Assembly: GCA_018240895.1 (NCBI GenBank)
Contig: JAFEEX010000053.1
Location: 1 to 32,390, forward strand
Source of the DNA: Pseudomonadota bacterium
Lineage (GTDB): Bacteria > Pseudomonadota > Alphaproteobacteria > Sphingomonadales > Sphingomonadaceae
Length of the DNA: 32,390 nucleotides
Reading direction: 5' to 3'
Every line of letters starts with the position of its first letter. The first letter of the stretch is position 1. The position numbers and the translations under genes are program-made. Shown here one piece after another: positions 17,536 through 26,447 of this stretch. The notes beneath the pieces were generated by a model that saw only the letters and a program-made list of their open reading frames with translations, made no database searches and was not told where the DNA came from.

Positions 17536-18948
17536 ATGGCAGATCAATATGATGTTATCGTGCTGGGTTCGGGGCCGGGCGGCTATGTCGCGGCGATCCG
17601 CTGTGCACAGCTTGGCCTGAAGACCGCCATTGTCGAGCGTGAAAACCTGGGCGGGATCTGCCTGAACTGGGGTTGCATCCCCACCAAGGCGCTGCTGAGA
17701 TCGGCCGAGGTGCTGCACAACATGAAGCACGCCGCGGCCTATGGATTGGCGGCGGACAATATCCGTGCGGACCTTGATGCAGTGGTCAAACGCAGCCGGG
17801 GCGTGGCCAAACAGCTCAATCAGGGGGTCACCCACCTGATGAAGAAGAACAAGATCACCGTTTACATGGGGGAGGGCAAGCTGACTGCCCCCGGCAAGCT
17901 GGAAGTGAAGGGCGAGAAGGGCAGCGAGACGCTGACCGCCAGGCACATCATCGTCGCCACTGGCGCCCGGGCGCGTGACCTGCCCTTTGCCAAGACCGAC
18001 GGCAAGCGGATCTGGACCTATCGCCACGCCATGACCCCCACCGAAATGCCGGGCAAGCTGCTGGTGATTGGATCGGGCGCGATCGGTATTGAGTTTGCCA
18101 GTTTTTACAATGATATGGGTAGCGAAGTTACTGTTGTTGAAATGCTTGACCGGATCGTTCCGGTTGAGGATGCAGACGTGTCCACCTTCCTTGAAAAAGC
18201 CCTGAAGAAGCAGGGGATGACGATCCTGACCGGTGCCGGGGTTGAGGCGCTGGCGGTGAGTGACAAGGGCGTGAAGGCAAAGATCAAGACCAGCGACGGC
18301 AAGGTCAGCGAAAGCGAATTCAGCCACGTTATCGTCGCGGTTGGCATTGCCCCCAATACCGAGAACATCGGCCTTGAAACGCTGGGCGTGAAAGCTGAAC
18401 GCGGGATCATCGCGGTGGACGGCCTATGCCGCACTACTGTTCCGGGCGTGTGGGCAATCGGCGACGTGACGCCGGGACCATGGCTTGCCCACAAGGCCAG
18501 CCATGAAGGCGTGATTGCCGCAGAGGCCATTGCCCAGGCCTTGGGTAACAAGGAGGTTCACCCTCATGCGATGGACAAGGCCAATGTCCCCGGCTGCACC
18601 TATTGCCATCCGCAGATCGCCAGCGTGGGCTTGACCGAGGCCAGGGCCAGGGAAGCGGGCTATGAAGTGAAGGTTGGCAATTTTCCCTTTATCGGCAACG
18701 GCAAGGCGATTGCGCTGGGTGAGGCGGAAGGCTTCGTCAAGACCGTGTTCGATGCCAAGACCGGCGAACTGCTGGGCGCGCACATGATCGGCGCGGAAGT
18801 GACCGAACTGATCCAGGGTTACACCGTGGGCAAGCAGGCCGAACTGGTTGAGCAGGACTTCATCCAGACGGTATTCCCCCATCCGACGCTGAGCGAGATG
18901 ATGCATGAAAGTGTGCTGGGCGCTTACGGACGCGCCCTGCACATTTAA
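17536..18948 (+). CDS. lpdA: Dihydrolipoamide dehydrogenase (E3)
   Basis: FAD enzyme that reoxidises lipoate on E2 and reduces NAD. The 470-aa product has the N-terminal FAD-binding motif VLGSGPGGYVAAIR and the redox disulfide GGICLNWGCIPTK (Cys42 and Cys47). The second dinucleotide fold is VIGSGAIGIEFASFY, followed by the FAD motif WAIGDVTPGPWLAHKA. The dimer-interface active site is HPTLSE (His449, Glu454). Length is typical. GGAG 5 bases ahead of the ATG is the ribosome binding site and overlaps the end of the thioesterase gene. It most probably serves the PDH complex together with pdhC. Confidence 0.97.
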   Translation: MADQYDVIVLGSGPGGYVAAIRCAQLGLKTAIVERENLGGICLNWGCIPTKALLRSAEVLHNMKHAAAYGLAADNIRADLDAVVKRSRGVAKQLNQGVTHLMKKNKITVYMGEGKLTAPGKLEVKGEKGSETLTARHIIVATGARARDLPFAKTDGKRIWTYRHAMTPTEMPGKLLVIGSGAIGIEFASFYNDMGSEVTVVEMLDRIVPVEDADVSTFLEKALKKQGMTILTGAGVEALAVSDKGVKAKIKTSDGKVSESEFSHVIVAVGIAPNTENIGLETLGVKAERGIIAVDGLCRTTVPGVWAIGDVTPGPWLAHKASHEGVIAAEAIAQALGNKEVHPHAMDKANVPGCTYCHPQIASVGLTEARAREAGYEVKVGNFPFIGNGKAIALGEAEGFVKTVFDAKTGELLGAHMIGAEVTELIQGYTVGKQAELVEQDFIQTVFPHPTLSEMMHESVLGAYGRALHI

Positions 18949-18970
18949 CGGGACAATTAACAGCGCTGGC

Positions 18971-18985
18971 ATTCGCGGCGCGAAT
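18971..18985. promoter_or_regulatory. 15-base palindrome between lpdA and the membrane-protein gene
   Basis: ATTCGCG (18971-18977), one central base and CGCGAAT (18979-18985) form a perfect palindrome 22 bases after the lpdA stop. A second small stem GGCGC/GCGCC sits at 19006-19020, just ahead of the next gene's ribosome binding site. The first could be an operator for the downstream gene; no regulator is recognised. Confidence 0.35.
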
Positions 18986-19032
18986 CGGCTCTATTCCCTT
19001 CCAAAGGCGCACAGCGCGCCATTGGGAGAGGA

Positions 19033-19557
19033 ATGTCGATGACTGACCAAACTTCAGCCGCGCCCCCGCCGGGGCCGATGGCAGGCGTGGTGATCACCGC
19101 CATCGTCGTGGTGCTGATCATCGCCTGGATCGCGATCGGGCTGCAATTCATGGCCGTCACCTCGCTGGTGGGCGGGTTCCTGTTCCTGTGGTACTGGGCC
19201 AACAACGAACAGCTTGAAATACGGCGGTTGCCGCCCGCGCTTATCGGTGCGGTGGTCGGGATCGGGATCGGCTGGTTCATGCTCTATGCCGCCACAAAAT
19301 TCGGCGGGGCAGGACTGGCCGCTGGCGTCGGCGTGCTGGTGCTGGCGCTTTATCTGGACGTGATCAAGGCCGTGCCGATGGTGGTCAACACCGCGACCAT
19401 GCTCTACGTCACCATTGCCGCCGCGCCCTTGGTGCAATTGCACGTCAATTGGACCGAGCTGGTGCTTTCAACGGTCATCGGCGGATTGTTCTTCGGCGGC
19501 GCGGTCGAAGGGTTGAAACGGTTGACGGCAAAAGCAACACCGGCACCCGGCGGTTAG
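19033..19557 (+). CDS. Hypothetical multi-pass membrane protein
   Basis: 174-aa protein of unknown function. Five or so hydrophobic helices can be read: about residues 16-38, 42-56, 68-86, 90-107, 110-134 and a last one at 140-158. A short proline-rich N-terminus (SAAPPPGPMAG) and a basic C-terminus (KRLTAKATPAPGG) flank them. I do not recognise the family. The ribosome binding site GGGAGAGGA abuts the ATG at 19033; a second in-frame ATG at 19039 has better spacing and may be the true start. Its stop codon overlaps the stop of the convergent 1714-aa gene by three bases (TTAG). Confidence 0.75.
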   Translation: MSMTDQTSAAPPPGPMAGVVITAIVVVLIIAWIAIGLQFMAVTSLVGGFLFLWYWANNEQLEIRRLPPALIGAVVGIGIGWFMLYAATKFGGAGLAAGVGVLVLALYLDVIKAVPMVVNTATMLYVTIAAAPLVQLHVNWTELVLSTVIGGLFFGGAVEGLKRLTAKATPAPGG

Positions 19558-22500
19558 CGGTTCAGGCCAAGCCACCCCAGCGTGCTGGTGTCAAACTTCA
19601 TCCGCAGCGTTGCGAACAGGCCCTCTTCCGTGGTCCGCGCCGCGGAAAAGTCCCGGTCGCGGAACCCGACAATGTTGTAACCGACCGTCAGAAGAACGTC
19701 GCGCGCCGGGGCAATGCCGATTTCCGGACCAAAGGCAAAGCTGGTGGTGTGATCGGACAGATTGGTGCGCACTGTTGCCGTGCCGCCAAATTCAAGCCGG
19801 TCACCCAGGCCGATGCGCACATCGAGCCCGCCGAACAGTGAGGTTCCCTGCAGATCAAGGTCATTGCTCTTGTCCAGACCGTATCGCACCGCACCGAACA
19901 GGCCGATCTCGGTCCGCTGGACGAATTCATCATCACCGTTGCCGTTGACCTGATAGCGGCTCTTGGGTGACCAGTTGGTCGATACGCTGCCGATGATCCG
20001 GGTCGATTGCATATCGCCAATGCCGCTGAGCGCGGTGCGGCCGCTGTTGGTTGCCATGGCGCCGTTGGCTCCGGTTACCTTGTCGCTGCGCAGTTCAACC
20101 TTGGTCAGGGTGGCGAAATCGGAATTGCTGGGGCGATGGGCAAATGCCAGGGCACCCGTAAGGACTTCCGTTGATGAGGCGTCGCTGCCATGGGCGCTGG
20201 TCCAGGTCACGCCCGATCCCACCATGCTGCCATCGCCAAGCTGACGGATCGCACCGAAAGTAACGCCCTTGCGCTTGGCAAATTCGCCGTCGCGCCATTC
20301 GCTGCGCAGGGTTACGGTCCAGCGGTCCTCGCGCCAGGCCGCACCGGCGGTGATTGCGGTGAAGTCTTCGGTCAGGGCACCGTTGGCGTTGATCTGGCCG
20401 CCGCTGGTCAGCGGGTGAGCGGGATTGATCACCCGCGCCAGATCGACACCGCCCAGAACCTTGGTACTCTCCAGCGATCCATCCAGCGAAAGGTGCCGGG
20501 TCACGTCAACACTCTGCGCCAGCCCGAACGAAGCGAAGCTGCGCTTGCCATATTCGGCAATGTCCTGTTCGCCCATTCCGCCGCTGAGACGCGCGCCGCG
20601 CCAGGGGGCCAGTTCAATGCCGATCCGCGCGGTGCGTGCATCGATCGCGCTGCCGCTGGCGATTTCATAAGTGCCGGTCAGCTTGGCGGCGTGTGTCAGG
20701 GCGTAACGCGCGCTGAACTGATAGCGGCTGGGAAGGTCAACCGATTGGGTCGAACCCAGCGCAATGCTGCCAGAGGCATCCAGCTCCAGCCGGTTGTGCA
20801 GCAGGCGGCGCGAGACCCCGGCGTCCAGCACGGTTGAGGAGGCAGTGGTGCCATCGGCCAGATGATCGTCAATCCGGCTGATTCCAGCGCGGAAATCGGT
20901 GGAAGCGGTGCGGTATTCGGTTTTCAGCTGCACGGCATCGCGGCGGGTATTGTCAGTCAGGCTGTTGTCGAGCCAGCCGCTGGCAATCAGCGACAGGTTG
21001 TCGTTGAGCGAATAGCGGGCATCGACACCAAATTTGCGGCGGCCGCTTTCAGCGCCATTGGCCTGTCCCACGCCATAGCCGCGATCCATCGAACGGGCAT
21101 AGGCGAGCACATCAAGCTTGCGGTCGTGATGCTCGGCCTCAACCAGCCAGGCGGTATTGGTGCCCAATTGCGCCGAATGGCTTGCCGCGAATTCTGCGCG
21201 CAGTTCGGTGTTCTGGCTGATCTTGGCCTTTACATCGACGCCGCCCAGTTCGGTGCGCGGACCGTTTCCGGTGTCGGTAAGGGCAGTGGCGCCAATCCGC
21301 AGCTTCCCCTTGGCCGTCGTCATATCAACTCGCACCCCGGCGTTGAGCGCGCCGGAAGCGACGTTGGTATCAACTTCATAGTCGGCGACAATGAACTGCG
21401 GGTTGAGATCGGCATCGCGGCTCAGCACCGGGGCCTTGAAGGTGATCGTGCCAGCCAGCAGATCAACGTCATAGTCGATGAAGCGCGTCAGCGTTTGTGT
21501 CGAGACGATCTTTTCTGACCGGAAACGGTCCCTGACCTCGATCGCGATGGTTTCGCTGTTGGCGATGATCGCCGGGCTGGACAACGCATAGGGGCCAGAG
21601 ATTCCCGCGCCCTGGATTTCATCGCGGCGGTGGGCCGAGGCGATCCGCGTGGCATAGGCCTGGGCATGAAGCCCGCCCATGTGCAGTTCACCCTTCACCC
21701 CGGTTCCGGTGCGTTGATAGCGGGCAAGCTGAGTCTGGTTGAATCCGGTCTGGAAATCACCAAACATCGCGAAGAATTCGCGGCTTTCAACGCGCACATA
21801 GAGCTTGTTGCGGCTGGCCGCATCAAACCGGCGGTCGGAACCATCTGCAAAGACGGTGTAATAGGCGCGCGGATCAATGGTGCCGAGCAACTGCGTGTCG
21901 GCGCGCTGCTTGGCGCTGTCATAGGCCAGGGTAACCAGGTACTTACCCAGGACGCGGCCCTTGGCATAGAAAGCGGTGCGCGCATGGTCACCCAGATCGC
22001 TGTCGAACTTACCGGTGCGCTGCATGGCATCGGCGACAGTCTTGGCGCCGACTGAACCTTCGGCCAGGCCAACCAGCGTCCACTTGATATCACCGGGCAC
22101 GACCCAGGCATTCAGCGTCTGGTGACGAAGCTGCTTGTTATCCGCAAAGTCGAAATCAAGCTGGACAGAGCCGGAAACCATTGTCGGCGCCAGTTCGACC
22201 AGAGCGATGCCGTCATCACCCTTGACCGTCCAGTGCGGCGTAGTGCGGCCAAGGCCGACCAGCGCACGGCTTTGCATCATGTCCAGTGATTCTGCGCTTT
22301 CATAAGGGGCGCTCAGCGAAAACTCGCCGGAGATGCCGGCGTGCACCGGATTCCCCTGACGGTCGCGGATCCGCAGCGCAATCACCGGGCGGGTCCGGCC
22401 ATCTGCAACCAGATGCGTCTGTTCCGGCACCACCTGCACATCAAAGGCAGTGGTGTTGAAATGCACATCGCGGGTCAGTTCAGCCGCAACCGTGCCATCG

Positions 22501-24698
22501 TGATTGATCACGCGCGCGGCAAGATGAGTGACCTCATTGGTAAGCGGGATTGCGCGCCAGCTGCTGACAGCCCAGGCCCCGTTGGGCGAACGGCGCATGG
22601 CGTCGAACGAAACGCGGTCAACCGGCTTGCCGTCCGCCATCAGTTCAACCTTCTGGTCGGGCTTGTGGCGGATCACCGCACGGACGACCGGCGCGCGCGG
22701 ATTGTGGTCCACTGCCGGGAACAGGAAAGCTGGCGGGCCATCGCCCATTGCCATCCAGTCGGTTTCAGCACCGGCGGCGACCCGATCGGCCCAGGCGGCA
22801 TCGTCGATTGCAATCGGTCCCTTGCCGGGTTGCAGCGCGGCGATGGTATGAACGGGCTTGTCCTTGCCGCCGTCAGCGCCGCCGTCAATGGCCTTGGCAT
22901 CGAGGCCGGCGTTCAGATGAGCGGCCTGCCGCCAGGTGGCCGGCAGCTCGGCATGAAAATCAGCAACGGCAAGGCTGCCGCCCTGGCCGCGAACAAAGCG
23001 CGAGCTGGCGCTGCCTGCTTCGCGGGTGGAACGGCCGCAGTTCACGAGCTTGCCACCTTCGGGCAGGGACTGTTCCTGCGCCGCGACAACATGAGTGCCG
23101 GGCACCACGCCATCCAGGTGATAGCGCCCTTCGGCGTCGGTGATCGCATAGCTGCCATCTTCCATCACCACCTGGACGCCCGGGACACCACGCCGATCGC
23201 CCGTGACGGTGCATCCGCCATCGGTGATGCGGCCGATGATGGTCATCCGGCTGGTCAGGTTGTCACCATCGATCTGGACCACGGCGCTGGTAAAGCTTTT
23301 GAGGCCGCGCGAATCGGTGGTTTCCACCTTGTTGAGCGCTTGCCCGGGAGCAGCGTCGGCCCGAACCGTCATGGCATAGGTCACCGTGCGGCTGCCGCCG
23401 CCGGGAATTGTGCCAAAGTTCACCGTCAGTGAGCTGCCGTCCGGCGCGATCGACAGGATCGAGGGATTCGCTGCGCCATCGATGCGCACGCTGTCCGGGC
23501 GCAGGCGAAGTTCCCGCGCTGCCACGTCGACCATGGTAACCGCGCGCTTGGCGTGCGCCGGATCCGGATTACGCGCGGTCACAGTGTAAAACACCACGTC
23601 GCCGGGCTGGGCATTGCGGCGCGATGCAATCTTGGTCAGCGTCACGCTTACGGGCGGACGATCAACCGGTACGTCAACCTGAACCGGCTGCGGACCGCTA
23701 AGAGTGAACGTGCCGCCCCACGACGCCGGGTTCAACACCAGTGCGCTGCCGTCGATCCGCGTCAAACCGGCCAGCTGTGCGGCATTGAGTGCGGAAGGCG
23801 CATGATAGGGGGCCGGCGGCTCAACCACAATTCGGTAGCTTCCCTGGGCGACCAAGGGAAAGCGGTATTCGCCAGAGGGAAGCTGGACAGTGTTGCCGGC
23901 TGCATCCGTGACGGCCTGGCCGGTATAGACTGTGGACGGCCACAGCGTAACGCCGTCGGGCGCATAGACCGCAGCGGGTGCACCGGTAGCTGCATCGACG
24001 ATTGAAACCTTTGCGCCGTCGACTGGCGATCCGTCCTCGCTATCGAAGACCAGGCCAAACGGGTCTGCCAGGATGTTGACGGTGGCTTCGGCAACCGGTG
24101 TCGACTGGCCGACCAATTGGGCAGACACGCGGATCTTGTCGCCCACCGCAACGCTAAGCCGGCAATCGCCGGAAACCGCAGCGGCAGGGATAGGCCGGGT
24201 CGCGATGCTGCCGGCGAAAATGCCTGTGTTGGGGCCGGTTTCGAAGACGTTGATCGTCTCCAAATCACCGCTGGATCCGGTCAGTACGACATTGATCGAA
24301 TCAACCGCCGCAGGATTGGTGTTGCCGGAAGCCAGGACGATGCGGAAATAGAAGGTGTCGCCGGCATGAAATTCTGAAGAGGGGCGGGCGGTCGTGGTCA
24401 ACGATGCCGGCTGGCTTAGTGTTCCGATCGCCGGCGCAGCAGCGCAGTGCGATGGAATGAAGCTGAACGCGGTCCCGCCTGTGGTCGCTTGAGCGAACGT
24501 CTCGATGTTTACCGGCTGGGGCAGAACATTGAACGCCACGGTATTTGACGTGACGGAAAAGCCCTGGCCCTGATTCTGCCACGTGGCTTGAGCCGTGTTG
24601 GTTACCGATTGGGCACGCGCCAACGGCCCGCCCAGTATCACCATCAAAAGGGCCAGCAACGCAATGGCGGCCTTCCTGATGATTACTGAACGGGTCAT
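19554..24698 (-). CDS. Large outer-membrane protein: Ig-like/DUF11 N-terminal region plus C-terminal beta-barrel
   Basis: 1714-aa exported protein, last gene of a four-gene operon. A signal peptide covers residues 1-29 (cleavage ARA/QS). Directly after it comes SVTNTAQATW...SNTVAFNV, a motif shared with two operon partners. A DUF11-type domain lies at about 350-480 (SVTLTKIASRRNAQPGDVVF), then a carboxypeptidase-regulatory/SdrD-B-like domain at about 483-545 (VVMEDGSYAITDAEGRYHLD). A conserved block follows (KGRVLGKYLVTLAYDSAKQR, FADGSDRRFD, SREFFAMFGDFQTG), known from large uncharacterised outer-membrane proteins of other bacteria. The last 500-600 residues alternate polar and hydrophobic residues in short strands, as in outer-membrane barrels. 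A beta-signal-like GLFATLRMKF ends at Phe1702, followed by 12 extra residues. Function is unknown; surface anchoring or export of the partners is inference. No clear ribosome binding site precedes the ATG. Confidence 0.85.
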   Translation of the reverse strand: MTRSVIIRKAAIALLALLMVILGGPLARAQSVTNTAQATWQNQGQGFSVTSNTVAFNVLPQPVNIETFAQATTGGTAFSFIPSHCAAAPAIGTLSQPASLTTTARPSSEFHAGDTFYFRIVLASGNTNPAAVDSINVVLTGSSGDLETINVFETGPNTGIFAGSIATRPIPAAAVSGDCRLSVAVGDKIRVSAQLVGQSTPVAEATVNILADPFGLVFDSEDGSPVDGAKVSIVDAATGAPAAVYAPDGVTLWPSTVYTGQAVTDAAGNTVQLPSGEYRFPLVAQGSYRIVVEPPAPYHAPSALNAAQLAGLTRIDGSALVLNPASWGGTFTLSGPQPVQVDVPVDRPPVSVTLTKIASRRNAQPGDVVFYTVTARNPDPAHAKRAVTMVDVAARELRLRPDSVRIDGAANPSILSIAPDGSSLTVNFGTIPGGGSRTVTYAMTVRADAAPGQALNKVETTDSRGLKSFTSAVVQIDGDNLTSRMTIIGRITDGGCTVTGDRRGVPGVQVVMEDGSYAITDAEGRYHLDGVVPGTHVVAAQEQSLPEGGKLVNCGRSTREAGSASSRFVRGQGGSLAVADFHAELPATWRQAAHLNAGLDAKAIDGGADGGKDKPVHTIAALQPGKGPIAIDDAAWADRVAAGAETDWMAMGDGPPAFLFPAVDHNPRAPVVRAVIRHKPDQKVELMADGKPVDRVSFDAMRRSPNGAWAVSSWRAIPLTNEVTHLAARVINHDGTVAAELTRDVHFNTTAFDVQVVPEQTHLVADGRTRPVIALRIRDRQGNPVHAGISGEFSLSAPYESAESLDMMQSRALVGLGRTTPHWTVKGDDGIALVELAPTMVSGSVQLDFDFADNKQLRHQTLNAWVVPGDIKWTLVGLAEGSVGAKTVADAMQRTGKFDSDLGDHARTAFYAKGRVLGKYLVTLAYDSAKQRADTQLLGTIDPRAYYTVFADGSDRRFDAASRNKLYVRVESREFFAMFGDFQTGFNQTQLARYQRTGTGVKGELHMGGLHAQAYATRIASAHRRDEIQGAGISGPYALSSPAIIANSETIAIEVRDRFRSEKIVSTQTLTRFIDYDVDLLAGTITFKAPVLSRDADLNPQFIVADYEVDTNVASGALNAGVRVDMTTAKGKLRIGATALTDTGNGPRTELGGVDVKAKISQNTELRAEFAASHSAQLGTNTAWLVEAEHHDRKLDVLAYARSMDRGYGVGQANGAESGRRKFGVDARYSLNDNLSLIASGWLDNSLTDNTRRDAVQLKTEYRTASTDFRAGISRIDDHLADGTTASSTVLDAGVSRRLLHNRLELDASGSIALGSTQSVDLPSRYQFSARYALTHAAKLTGTYEIASGSAIDARTARIGIELAPWRGARLSGGMGEQDIAEYGKRSFASFGLAQSVDVTRHLSLDGSLESTKVLGGVDLARVINPAHPLTSGGQINANGALTEDFTAITAGAAWREDRWTVTLRSEWRDGEFAKRKGVTFGAIRQLGDGSMVGSGVTWTSAHGSDASSTEVLTGALAFAHRPSNSDFATLTKVELRSDKVTGANGAMATNSGRTALSGIGDMQSTRIIGSVSTNWSPKSRYQVNGNGDDEFVQRTEIGLFGAVRYGLDKSNDLDLQGTSLFGGLDVRIGLGDRLEFGGTATVRTNLSDHTTSFAFGPEIGIAPARDVLLTVGYNIVGFRDRDFSAARTTEEGLFATLRMKFDTSTLGWLGLNR

Positions 24699-24717
24699 GG
24701 TGATTTTTCTAGGTTTC

Positions 24718-24748
24718 CCGGCGGCGTTGACTGGGTCGCAGCCGCCGG
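24718..24748 (-). other. Hairpin between the 378-aa gene and the large barrel gene
   Basis: CCGGCGGC (24718-24725) and GCCGCCGG (24741-24748) are perfect 8-bp arms around a 15-base loop, in the 57-base gap between the two genes. In the direction of transcription no T-run follows, so it is not a standard terminator. It could slow polymerase or protect the upstream message, giving more of the small partners than of the barrel protein. Confidence 0.45.
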
Positions 24749-24755
24749 TCAGACC

Positions 24756-25892
24756 TTATTGAACCTTTACCTGGAAACGCAGACCAACCGCGCTGTTTGC
24801 AGCAACGTTGCTTAGTGATCCCGAGATATTGGCAGGAGTTGCGCCAGCCTGAGCGGTGTAACCCGCATCAGCCGTTACCGCGGTGCCGCCAGAGCAGGTG
24901 GCCGAAGCTCCCGATCCGGTGACTGTCGCGTTCAACCAGATCGCGTTGGACCCGGCCGTATAGGCAACATAGGCCGGATAGGGCGAAACGGCCGATTGCG
25001 GCAGCGGGTCATTCACGCTGACGTTGGTGGCAGTTGCGGCGCCGGCAGCGTTGGCGACGATGATGCAGTATTCGATAACGGCACCCGGAATCGCCTTGGG
25101 ATTGGTGGTGCCGTCAATCGGATCGCTGATGATCGTCATGTTCTTGTTGACCGACAGCACCGGCGCGGAGACGGTGTAGTCACCCTTGGCCGAATGCTTG
25201 CCATCGTTGGCGGCGTCGCCCGCTACCACACCGGCTGCGTCACCGCAGACGTTGTCGATACCGGCGGTGTTCGCCGAAGCATTCTGGCAGGTCAGCACCG
25301 CTCCCTGAGTGCTGGCCACGCCGCCAGCTTCGGCCGTTCCCGTCAGCATGATACCGCCCACTTGAGCATTGGTGGCGGTGGACGGGATGTCGGCAACAAC
25401 CAGCAGCTTCACGGTCGCATCGGGTGCGATCTCGTCAAGATAGGTGATCTGCGTCACGCCAGATCCGCCGACGACTCCGGTGCCGTTGGGGTCAAGGTAG
25501 TATTTGACGTTGGTCAGCGAGGGCACAAACGCGGTGGTGGCACCGTGTTGTGCGGTCTGGCCGGTTGCCTGGGCTGTTGCGGCAAGCGCAAAGTCCAACG
25601 TGTCGTTTGAACTGTTTGTCAGGGTCCAGGTAGTGACGGCGTTGGTCTGCCCCGGAACCACCGTGGTGGTGGCCCCGGTGTTGGCGACCGCCAGCACGAC
25701 CTTGCGATCGACCGTCACCGTGTTCGATGCGGTCGTCCCGGTTTGCGCAACGCCGCCAACACTGTAGTTGACTGTTGCCGTGTTGACGATGTTGGTGCCG
25801 GCCAATGTACCTGCGGCAAGCGCGGGTGCCGCACTCGCCAAAAGCGCAGCGGCAAGCGATGCTGCCCCAACGCGTCTATAGTGAATGCTCAT
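24756..25892 (-). CDS. Secreted DUF11-type repeat protein, 378 aa
   Basis: Exported protein of unknown function. A signal peptide spans residues 1-26 (cleavage ALA/AG). The mature N-terminus GTLAGTNIVNTATVNYSVGG matches the 327-aa paralogue and the barrel protein. The central part carries DPNGTGVVGGSG and LLVVADIPSTA, which parallel the 327-aa protein's DSNNNGVYDPGTD and FVLVGLPASGA. The C-terminal domain (about 246-378) is DUF11-like (IPGAVIEYCIIVANAAGAAT, NVSVNDPLP) and ends in a beta strand FQVKVQ. Ser, Thr, Ala and Gly are abundant and charged residues rare, as in surface-layer or adhesin-like proteins. GGGGAAG lies 6 bases ahead of the ATG. The preceding gap is strongly AT-rich. Confidence 0.87.
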   Translation of the reverse strand: MSIHYRRVGAASLAAALLASAAPALAAGTLAGTNIVNTATVNYSVGGVAQTGTTASNTVTVDRKVVLAVANTGATTTVVPGQTNAVTTWTLTNSSNDTLDFALAATAQATGQTAQHGATTAFVPSLTNVKYYLDPNGTGVVGGSGVTQITYLDEIAPDATVKLLVVADIPSTATNAQVGGIMLTGTAEAGGVASTQGAVLTCQNASANTAGIDNVCGDAAGVVAGDAANDGKHSAKGDYTVSAPVLSVNKNMTIISDPIDGTTNPKAIPGAVIEYCIIVANAAGAATATNVSVNDPLPQSAVSPYPAYVAYTAGSNAIWLNATVTGSGASATCSGGTAVTADAGYTAQAGATPANISGSLSNVAANSAVGLRFQVKVQ

Positions 25893-25941
25893 TGTATACT
25901 TCCCCTATGCATATCTAATATTATAAATTTATATCAACATA
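25893..25941 (-). promoter_or_regulatory. AT-rich gap with TATAAT, possible internal promoter
   Basis: The 49 bases between the 158-aa and 378-aa genes are far richer in A and T than anything around them and contain a perfect TATAAT on the minus strand (25919-25924). A -35 element at the right distance is weak. It could be a second promoter for the 378-aa gene, or an RNA processing site within the operon. Confidence 0.35.
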
Positions 25942-26418
25942 CTATCGCACAACGGCATGATAGCTGACCATTCCCGATCCACCCGGGGCGATTGTCGGAA
26001 TCACCCAGCGGATATGCGTTACGTCAGCTTCGGTCGCGGGTCGGCTCGAACCATCGGCGGCAACCACCGTCAGATTGGCAAGCTGGCCCCAGGTCTTTCC
26101 GCCATTGACGGAAACCTGGCCATTGTCGGCAGGGTCGGCCACATAGACCACACCCTTGGGAAGGGGGTTGGTGACCACGAAATTATCGATCCTGGTCGCC
26201 CCGGCATTGCGATAGCCGGTTGTGAAGAGCAGCTTGTTGCCCGGCACCGCGCGGGTAACCGGTGCGAGCACGGTTTTTGTCTCGCCGCTCTCCGTGACGG
26301 TCTTTTCAATCTTGACGTCGCTTTGCAGCGCAACAGGCGCAGGCCCGGCGGCATAGGCCGCACCGGACAGTGCCAGGGCGGAAAAGAGGCCAACGATGGA
26401 AGCAATACGGAACTTCAT
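25942..26418 (-). CDS. Small secreted DUF11-type protein, 158 aa
   Basis: Exported single-domain protein, unknown function. A signal peptide covers residues 1-23 (MKFRIASIVGLFSALALSGA, cleavage AYA/AG). The mature part is one DUF11-like beta domain: VKIEKTVTESGETKTVLAP, VPGNKLLFTTGYRNAGATRI, FVVTNPLPKGVVYV, and a final strand GMVSYHAVVR. The VTNPLP and PGxxLxxTxxYxN features are the DUF11 signature. The start at 26418 is chosen because AAGGG lies about 8 bases upstream and it begins the signal peptide; a start at 26451 would overlap the upstream gene. It sits 29 bases after the 327-aa gene. Unlike its neighbours it lacks the NTA...SNTV N-terminal motif. Confidence 0.87.
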   Translation of the reverse strand: MKFRIASIVGLFSALALSGAAYAAGPAPVALQSDVKIEKTVTESGETKTVLAPVTRAVPGNKLLFTTGYRNAGATRIDNFVVTNPLPKGVVYVADPADNGQVSVNGGKTWGQLANLTVVAADGSSRPATEADVTHIRWVIPTIAPGGSGMVSYHAVVR

Positions 26419-26447
26419 TTTTGCAACCCTTTCAATGATATAAAATA

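Noticed and set aside
22341-23432. 363-aa open frame on the plus strand inside the large barrel gene
   Set aside because: Antisense shadow in GC-rich DNA; the opposite strand carries a signal peptide, domains and a full-length frame.
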